From Planctomycetaceae bacterium UBA2972 (GTDB lineage Bacteria > Planctomycetota > Planctomycetia > Pirellulales > Pirellulaceae): a DNA stretch of 5,037 bases. The stretch lies in contig DEAW01000084.1 in the NCBI GenBank assembly GCA_002348315.1, positions 1 through 5,037 on the forward strand, given 5' to 3'. The notes beneath the pieces are model-generated. The model saw only the letters and a program-made list of their open reading frames with translations, did not search any database and was not told the origin of the DNA. Made by a program: the position numbers and the translations under genes. Positions 1 to 5,037 of this stretch are shown in pieces (position 1 is the stretch's first letter; the number at the start of each line of letters is the position of its first letter).

Positions 1-1524
1 ACGGAAGTATTACCAATTGAAGTACTTGTGCCACTATCAAACACGCAGGTGGATATCGATAACTTGCCGAAGCATAATTATATCGACGAACACGTAAATT
101 CAACTTTGAACACGTTACAGATTCCTGCTTCCCATCAAAGTTCCGATTCAGAATACATTCGTCGCCTGTTCCTTGACCTTACGGGACGGCTCCCCCCATC
201 CGCCAACGTACGTAGTTTTCATGCATCCGGAGCTGACAACAAACGCCACCTTCTTGTTAAGGAGTTACTCGCGTCGGAGGAATTCACGGATTATTGGGCA
301 TACCTTTTTGCTAACTACCTGCGAATTCGGCCCCAACGATTAGGCGGGGAAGGCGCTCAGGCGTATTTCGACTGGGTTCGAACACGCCTCGCAGACAACG
401 CCAGCTATAAGGATATTGCCAGCGAATTACTGTTGTCCTCGGGGGACACTTCGATTAACGGCGTTGCCAATTTCTATAGGACAACAACCAGTGCCCGACT
501 CCAGACCGAATTTGTAAGTGAACTATTCATGGGGACAAGGCTTCGCTGTGCCAATTGCCATAACCACCCGCTCGATCGATGGACACAGGATGACTATCAT
601 GGCCTGGCCGCGATTTTTTCCAAACTTGATATAAGTGAGAATGTCCGGTATAAGCCTGGTGGTACCACAATTCACCCTGGAACTCTGGAACCAGCTAAAT
701 TGCGAATTCCAGGTGAAACACGTCTGCTAGACCAAAACACTGATCCACGCGGCGAATTAGCGAGTTGGTTAACGCGGGACGATAATCCCTATTTTGCCAA
801 AGCAATTGTAAATCGTATTTGGAAGCAACTAATGGGTAGAGGGCTGGTAGAACCTGTGGATGACTTCCGGTCCACGAACCCACCCACACATCCGGCGTTA
901 CTCAATGCATTGGCTGATGACTTCAGGCAACACAACTACGATATACGTCATACGATTGAAGTAATCACACAAAGCGCGGCATACCAACGTAGCTCTAATG
1001 CAAATGCCAAAAATCAATACGATGACCTTTTTTACTCGCACACACTAAGAGTTCAACTCGACCCCGCTGTTCACGCAGATGCTGTTTCGGACATTTTGGG
1101 GATCTCCGAACGATATGGAGAACTACCATTAGGTACACGCGCAATTAACATACTTAATCCAACCACCGTTTCCCGTACGCTCGATATACTTGGACGTTGT
1201 GGGCGAGAGGATTCCTGTGAAACCACCAGCCAATCACCTGATGGACTGACCCAAAAGCTCCATTTCTTTAACGGTCCTTTTATCAACGCCAGAATAAATG
1301 TATCTGGTAGTCGACTTGATGATTTACTATCAACAGGAACGAAACCGATCGATATAATAACAGAATACTATCTCGCTGCTTTCTCACGTTTTCCGAAACC
1401 AGCCGAAACTGAGTTTTGGCATTCGCAGTTGAACCAATTAAAAGGCCAAGAGGAAGTCACACCCTTTTTGGAAGACTTCGTTTGGGGCATACTTACCTCT
1501 AACGAATTCGTAACGAATCATTAG
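1..1524 (+). CDS. PSCyt2 (DUF1549) / PSD1 (DUF1553) domain protein, 5'-truncated by window edge
   Basis: The reading frame is open from base 1 (507 codons visible, stop TAG at 1522-1524), so the gene begins upstream. The GTG at 28 is the first start-like codon in the window but probably not the real start. Counting codons from base 1, the PSCyt2 domain runs from about 26 (NYID) to 205. It includes the family signature LDLTG (58-62) and a CxxCH motif, CANCHNHP, with C183, C186 and H187, followed by DRWTQDDYHGLA. PSD1 runs from about 248 (DPRGELASWL) to 505, with VNRIWKQLMGRGLVEPVDDFR, a cysteine pair C400/C406 and the typical ending, SNEFVTNH. CxxCH suggests covalent c-type heme and an extracytoplasmic location, but only one such motif is visible and heme binding is unproven for the family. 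The first 12 codons (TEVLPIEVLVPL) look like a last beta strand of an upstream Ig-like (Big_2) domain, which many family members carry; this is inference. Function is unknown. It leads the visible operon and is 32 bases from the next gene. Confidence 0.93.
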   Translation, partial: TEVLPIEVLVPLSNTQVDIDNLPKHNYIDEHVNSTLNTLQIPASHQSSDSEYIRRLFLDLTGRLPPSANVRSFHASGADNKRHLLVKELLASEEFTDYWAYLFANYLRIRPQRLGGEGAQAYFDWVRTRLADNASYKDIASELLLSSGDTSINGVANFYRTTTSARLQTEFVSELFMGTRLRCANCHNHPLDRWTQDDYHGLAAIFSKLDISENVRYKPGGTTIHPGTLEPAKLRIPGETRLLDQNTDPRGELASWLTRDDNPYFAKAIVNRIWKQLMGRGLVEPVDDFRSTNPPTHPALLNALADDFRQHNYDIRHTIEVITQSAAYQRSSNANAKNQYDDLFYSHTLRVQLDPAVHADAVSDILGISERYGELPLGTRAINILNPTTVSRTLDILGRCGREDSCETTSQSPDGLTQKLHFFNGPFINARINVSGSRLDDLLSTGTKPIDIITEYYLAAFSRFPKPAETEFWHSQLNQLKGQEEVTPFLEDFVWGILTSNEFVTNH

Positions 1525-1542
1525 TCCGTTCACTTTACACCT

Positions 1543-1547
1543 GGAAG
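1543..1547 (+). promoter_or_regulatory. Possible weak ribosome binding site for the EF-hand/redoxin-like gene
   Basis: GGAAG lies nine bases before the ATG at 1557, within the 32-base gap after the PSCyt2/PSD1 gene. It is a partial Shine-Dalgarno match and supports that ATG. Planctomycetes often lack strong Shine-Dalgarno sites, so the assignment is tentative. Confidence 0.35.
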
Positions 1548-1556
1548 TATATTCCC

Positions 1557-2678
1557 ATGAGAATTCTAATTGCTTTACTAATTTCAACTAGCTGTGCACT
1601 TGGTCTCGCACAAGAATCCGCTGGGCAGCGTGCTCAGGAGGTTGATCAACCACAACGACGGGCTCCTATTGAAAAAGCTGAATTAATTAAGCGTTTCGAT
1701 AAGGATGGGGACGGGGAATTATCAGCCGAAGAAGCAACAGCAGCTCGAAGGGCACTCGCCGCTCAACCAGCCAATCAGCCGCAGAATCGTGATTATAGAA
1801 CTGCCATTTCAATCCGGGATCCCAAAGACTTTAAGGTTGCTGGCGGAAAGGAGATCTTCTCCGGCCCACAGGCAGGGGAAATACTACCCAAACTAAATGT
1901 AACTGCTGTTGGTGGTGACAACGATGGCAAAGCGATCGATGCATTAGGAAACAACTCAGGACTTCAGGTTCTAATCCTCTCTGATCAATATGGATCTTCT
2001 GTCCGTGGGCTCATCGGCTTGACCCGCTTTATAGGAACGATAAACGATAAATCCAATATCAAACTGAATGCCATCGTTGTCTATCTGGGCGATGATACAA
2101 ATCAGCTCGCCGAAAATGCTAAGAAGTATGGGAAATACGTACAGGGCAATCCCACCATTGGGCTTTCTCGCGACGGACGTGAAGGACCAGGCAGTTACGG
2201 GTTAGATCGCAACGTCAGTATGACAATCATTGTCGCTGAGGATGGCAAAGTAAAATACAATTTCCCCTTTCCTCAGGGTATGCTTACGCCGGATCCTCAC
2301 GTTCTAGGGGCCATTAGCGAGATCATTCAGGCCAAACCAGAAAAAATGAGAGAGTGGTTAGCTGCATCATATCCTAATCGGAGTCGTGACAACGCAAATG
2401 CGCGTCCCAATGGCGTAGACGTACGTGCACTTATTGCTCCTGTTCTCAACAAAGAGGCTAACGATGAGCAGATCGACAACGCGGCAAAGCGTATCGATGT
2501 CGTGCTCGAAAAGAACAAAGTCGCTGCAGCACAACTCGGTAGCATTGCCAAACGGATTATCGACAGTGGGAATCTGTCTAATTACGGTACAGAACGGTCT
2601 CAATACCATCTGTTCAAATGGGCCAAACTCTATGGCGTCACCAAGCCCGCGACGGAAACTGAAGCTCAACAGAAATAG
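1557..2678 (+). CDS. Exported single EF-hand protein with cysteine-less redoxin (thioredoxin-fold) domain
   Basis: The protein has 373 residues. Residues 1-18 form a Sec-type signal peptide (MRILIALLIS, then GLA before QES). C13 lies inside it but without a good lipobox, so a lipoprotein is unlikely. A canonical EF-hand loop sits at 48-59 (D48, D50, D52, E54, S56, E59), predicting one calcium site. Residues about 105-260 resemble the redoxin/AhpC-type fold found in planctomycete and verrucomicrobial exported proteins: hydrophobic strands LQVLILS (137-142) and LNAIVVYLGDD (170-180), then SRDGREGPGSYGLDRNVSMTI (204-223) and a KVKYNF strand. Where a redoxin has its catalytic cysteine this protein reads SDQYGSSVRG (142-151), and the mature chain has no cysteine, so thiol redox activity is not expected. 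Residues about 286-362 form a separate, mainly helical region with SNYGTERSQYHLFKWAK. The role is unknown; a structural or ligand-binding part in an exported complex is possible. It sits between PSCyt2/PSD1 and DUF1501 genes, 11 bases before the latter. Confidence 0.88.
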   Translation: MRILIALLISTSCALGLAQESAGQRAQEVDQPQRRAPIEKAELIKRFDKDGDGELSAEEATAARRALAAQPANQPQNRDYRTAISIRDPKDFKVAGGKEIFSGPQAGEILPKLNVTAVGGDNDGKAIDALGNNSGLQVLILSDQYGSSVRGLIGLTRFIGTINDKSNIKLNAIVVYLGDDTNQLAENAKKYGKYVQGNPTIGLSRDGREGPGSYGLDRNVSMTIIVAEDGKVKYNFPFPQGMLTPDPHVLGAISEIIQAKPEKMREWLAASYPNRSRDNANARPNGVDVRALIAPVLNKEANDEQIDNAAKRIDVVLEKNKVAAAQLGSIAKRIIDSGNLSNYGTERSQYHLFKWAKLYGVTKPATETEAQQK

Positions 2679-2689
2679 TTGAAACGAAC

Positions 2690-4015
2690 ATGACCAACCA
2701 GTATTCACCCGCAGAATTTCGCATTAATCGTCGACACGCCATACGTGTTGGGGGACTATCGGTATTAGGACTAGGATTAAGCGATTACTTTTCGCTTCAG
2801 CGTCTTCAGGCTTCGGCCAACCAGGCTAAAGCGAAGTCCTGCATTCTAATTTGGCTCGAAGGCGGCCCCAGCCATTTAGAAATGTTCGATCCAAAACCTG
2901 ATGCCCCGATCGAGGTGCGTGGCCCTATGGAGTCTATCGCCACCTCCATTACCGGTATCCGCATTAACGAGTGCATGCAGCAAACATCTCAGCTTATGGA
3001 AGATTTGGCAATAATACGGTCTGTCACTTCTCCTTTAGGAGAGCACAATTTTGGTACCCATTATTTAATGACCGGCTACAAGCCCACCCCGGCACTTGAA
3101 TATCCATACATTGGTTCTGTCATAGCACAAACCTCACAACAGGATACTGTCCTTCCACCGAATATTGCTATCCCGCGTTTCACCAATAATATCTCCGGAA
3201 ATGGATTCCTACCCTCAGCGGCTCAACCGTTCTCGATAGGGGGTAATCCACAACGCCAGGACTTTAAAGTACGCGACCTTGACTTCTATAACGGACTGAA
3301 TATCCCACGAATCGACCGCCGCCGCAAAATAGTTGCTGCCTTCGATCAGTTTACTGCACAACGAGACTTATCCTCGAATGCTAATGATTCTGATTTGGAG
3401 CGTGCTTTCAACCTGCTCTCCTCGGAACAGGCCAAAGCAGCCTTCAATCTATCCGAAGAATCTGCGGAAACCCGAAATCGATACGGAATGGGAGATCCTG
3501 TCGGCCAAAGTTGTCTACTGGCTCGACGATTAATACAACGTGGCGTCCCGTTCGTCACAGTCAATAACGCGGGTTGGGATACCCATGCCAATATCGACAA
3601 TCTCAAGAAACGGTATGCTACGGACCGCAATGCCAAGCTTCCCTCCTTTGACCGAGCCTTAGCAGCGCTGATCACCGATCTAAAACAATCCGGAATGCTG
3701 GCCGAAACGCTTGTCGTTGTCATGGGAGAATTTGGACGTACCCCCAAAGTAAATCCTAACGGTGGCCGGGATCACTGGCCTCGAGTTTTTAGCATTGCCA
3801 TGGCGGGTGGAGGTATCCGAGGCGGCCAAGTCTATGGAACAAGTAATCCCCTGGGGGAATTCCCTAAGGATCATCCGGTAACCCCAGCCGACATTACAAG
3901 CACTATCTTTACATTGCTGGGTATAGATCCGAGTTATGAATTACACACTATCGATGGTCGTCCTGTCCGTGTAGCACCGGACCATGCTAACGTAATCCGA
4001 CCTCTTATTGGCTAA
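2690..4015 (+). CDS. DUF1501 family protein, Tat-exported, alkaline-phosphatase/sulfatase-like fold
   Basis: The protein has 441 residues, close to the usual size for the family. The N-terminus has a twin-arginine signal: NRRHAIR (R14, R15), then the hydrophobic stretch VGGLSVLGLGLSDYF, implying export of a folded, possibly metal-loaded protein. Family hallmarks are WLEGGPSHLEMFDPKPDAP (55-73), RGPM, IRSVTSPLGEHNFGTHYLMTG (109-129), NNAGWDTH (292-299), VVMGEFGRTP (343-352), GGRDHWP (358-364), AMAGGGIRGGQVYG (370-383), and a C-terminal HTIDGRPV. DUF1501 is grouped with alkaline-phosphatase-like folds. D297, H299, D361 and H362 are plausible metal ligands and S61 a possible nucleophile; these assignments are inference. 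The substrate is unknown. No obvious Shine-Dalgarno site precedes the ATG. With only 11 bases after the upstream stop, translational coupling is likely. DUF1501 genes commonly follow PSCyt2/PSD1 genes in planctomycetes, which supports a joint role. Confidence 0.95.
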   Translation: MTNQYSPAEFRINRRHAIRVGGLSVLGLGLSDYFSLQRLQASANQAKAKSCILIWLEGGPSHLEMFDPKPDAPIEVRGPMESIATSITGIRINECMQQTSQLMEDLAIIRSVTSPLGEHNFGTHYLMTGYKPTPALEYPYIGSVIAQTSQQDTVLPPNIAIPRFTNNISGNGFLPSAAQPFSIGGNPQRQDFKVRDLDFYNGLNIPRIDRRRKIVAAFDQFTAQRDLSSNANDSDLERAFNLLSSEQAKAAFNLSEESAETRNRYGMGDPVGQSCLLARRLIQRGVPFVTVNNAGWDTHANIDNLKKRYATDRNAKLPSFDRALAALITDLKQSGMLAETLVVVMGEFGRTPKVNPNGGRDHWPRVFSIAMAGGGIRGGQVYGTSNPLGEFPKDHPVTPADITSTIFTLLGIDPSYELHTIDGRPVRVAPDHANVIRPLIG

Positions 4016-4032
4016 TTTCCGGATCCCGCTTG

Positions 4033-4995
4033 ATGCTCCTACGCCAACATTGCCTATTCGCATTTATCTCATCACTCCTATTAATTGGATTGATTACAGT
4101 TGGATTGGAAGCCACGCCGCCGGTAACGGCTACTGCGATTAGCCCTGACGGGAAAGCGATTCTGAGTGTCTCCCAATCCGGCCTTAAAAAAATGACATGG
4201 CCAACACTAACCCATCAACAGACGTATCCTATCCCCACCGCCAACCTAAACTCGATCGCATTTTCACCGAACGGTTCGGCACTACTGTTAGCAGGAGGTA
4301 ACCCTGCCGACACAGCCTTTATTGGCATATATTCCTGGCCGGAGCTAAAGCCTTTGCATCAAATCGAACAACCGGGGGACTCTATTTTAACTGCGACATG
4401 GCTATCTAACTTAACCTTCGTAACCGGCAGTCTGGACAACAAGCTGATGATTTGGAATGCGGAATCCGGACAATCACTTCAGACACTTTCAGGCCATTCC
4501 AGGGGAATAACGTCACTAAGATACCTTGCTCGGCAAAACCTACTCGTCAGTGGAGGCCTTGATAATAGCATTCGAGTCTGGAGCCTTTCCGACAATCGAC
4601 TCTTGCGGAGTCTCACACAACACACTCACCCAGTGACTTGCATCGCAGAATGTCCTTCGGAGGAAGGGCTACCGCTCATCGCGACGGCGGCTGAAGATAG
4701 GACAGTCAGATTTTGGCAGCCAACGATCGGTCGTATGATGCGATTTATTCGGTTGCCAGCCCGGCCGCTAGCCATTGTGTGGGTTAATGAAACCATTTTG
4801 GTCGCGACCTGCAACAATGGCATGTTGTATACCGTCGACACTCTTAATGTTGAGGTTGTTAAAAGTACTGCCACTCTGCCAAAGTGGGTATACGCGCTCA
4901 CTTACGACCGTCCGCGTGGACTGTTTGCCTTGGCTGGATCCGACGGGAAACTATCCGTACAAAACCTTTCGACATTTTCCAATACGGACAAATAG
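4033..4995 (+). CDS. Exported WD40-repeat beta-propeller protein
   Basis: From the ATG at 4033 the protein has 320 residues; the TTG directly before it (4030) would add one residue and is less likely. Residues 1-27 look like a Sec signal peptide or membrane anchor (LFAFISSLLLIGLITVGLEA), with likely cleavage after LEA. The rest fits about seven WD40 blades. Blade-ending tryptophans occur at W56, W102, W141, W183 and W228, and two further degenerate blades end near residues 270 and 312. The clearest blades are the third (TGSLDNKLMIWN), fourth (LSGHSRGITSL ... GGLDNSIRVWS) and fifth (QHTHPVTCIA ... AAEDRTVRFWQ), with the usual GH/H and structural D positions. Such propellers act as protein-interaction scaffolds; no catalytic motif is visible. 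The gene starts 17 bases after the DUF1501 stop with no strong ribosome site, so it is probably co-transcribed and may bring together the exported products of this operon. The partner is unknown. It is short enough to be one complete seven-bladed domain. Confidence 0.9.
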   Translation: MLLRQHCLFAFISSLLLIGLITVGLEATPPVTATAISPDGKAILSVSQSGLKKMTWPTLTHQQTYPIPTANLNSIAFSPNGSALLLAGGNPADTAFIGIYSWPELKPLHQIEQPGDSILTATWLSNLTFVTGSLDNKLMIWNAESGQSLQTLSGHSRGITSLRYLARQNLLVSGGLDNSIRVWSLSDNRLLRSLTQHTHPVTCIAECPSEEGLPLIATAAEDRTVRFWQPTIGRMMRFIRLPARPLAIVWVNETILVATCNNGMLYTVDTLNVEVVKSTATLPKWVYALTYDRPRGLFALAGSDGKLSVQNLSTFSNTDK

Positions 4996-5037
4996 ATTGT
5001 CGTACATACTCAACTCTTTATTCGCCACTAGCGCGTG

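Larger units (their letters stand above)
1..4995 (+). other. Probable operon: PSCyt2/PSD1 - EF-hand/redoxin-like - DUF1501 - WD40
   Basis: Four genes run in one direction with gaps of 32, 11 and 17 bases. I see no hairpin-plus-T-run terminator and no convincing promoter between them. The 5' boundary lies outside the window, because the first gene is truncated. The 3' boundary is uncertain: the 42 bases after the last stop (4996-5037) contain no clear terminator, only a possible three-base-pair stem (CGC CACTA GCG) near 5024-5034, too weak to call. All three visible N-termini carry export signals, which fits a shared extracytoplasmic role. Confidence 0.7.

Noticed and set aside
28..30. GTG as the true start of the PSCyt2/PSD1 gene
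   Set aside because: The frame is open to base 1, no ribosome site or signal peptide is visible, and the residues before it continue smoothly, so truncation by the window is more likely.
1594..1596. Lipoprotein cysteine (C13) in the redoxin-like protein's signal peptide
   Set aside because: The preceding residues STS lack the usual Leu/Val/Ile at position -3, and hydrophobic residues continue after the cysteine to a better signal peptidase I site.
2367..2708. 113-codon open frame on the - strand across the redoxin-like/DUF1501 junction
   Set aside because: It overlaps well-supported genes, is cysteine- and arginine-rich in the manner of shadow frames, and matches no family I recognise.
3346..3747. 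133-codon open frame on the - strand inside the DUF1501 gene
   Set aside because: It lies wholly antisense to a strongly supported coding region and its translation shows no recognisable domain or signal.
4030..4032. TTG as start of the WD40 gene
   Set aside because: An ATG follows immediately at 4033 and gives the same protein less one residue; ATG is the preferred start.
573..4729. Six copies of the palindrome CGATCG (573, 1346, 1933, 2907, 4253, 4724)
   Set aside because: This is more than the one or so expected by chance, but all copies lie inside genes at irregular spacing and fit common Ile-Asp/Asp-Arg codon combinations; no array or regulatory arrangement is visible.
4996..5037. Terminator or new gene after the WD40 stop
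   Set aside because: Only a three-base-pair stem without a T-run is visible, and 42 bases are too few to support a coding call on either strand.

Overview
The window looks like chromosomal DNA from a planctomycete (Planctomycetota) or a close relative in the PVC group. The main evidence is a gene with the paired PSCyt2 (DUF1549) and PSD1 (DUF1553) domains, followed by a Tat-exported DUF1501 protein. These families are strongly expanded in planctomycetes and rare elsewhere. Base composition is moderate, near half GC by eye. No species can be named from the sequence alone.

Layout: four genes lie on the + strand and fill almost the whole window. (1) Positions 1-1524 hold the 3' part of a PSCyt2/PSD1 gene; its true start lies upstream of the window. 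(2) Positions 1557-2678 encode an exported protein with one EF-hand and a redoxin-like domain that has no cysteines. (3) Positions 2690-4015 encode a DUF1501 protein with a twin-arginine signal. (4) Positions 4033-4995 encode an exported WD40-repeat beta-propeller. The gaps between genes are 32, 11 and 17 bases, with no visible terminator or promoter, so the genes are most likely one operon. The last 42 bases hold no recognisable gene or clear terminator.

How they may work together: all three genes with a visible N-terminus carry export signals (two Sec-like, one Tat). The first gene carries a c-type heme attachment motif, CANCH, and heme attachment of that kind takes place outside the cytoplasm. 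The cluster therefore reads as an extracytoplasmic set: a possible heme protein, a calcium-binding redoxin-fold protein, an alkaline-phosphatase-like DUF1501 protein and a propeller scaffold. The biochemical role of PSCyt2/PSD1-DUF1501 pairs is, to my knowledge, not established, so a shared substrate or complex is inference. There are no RNA genes, CRISPR arrays, mobile elements or substantial repeats that I can support.
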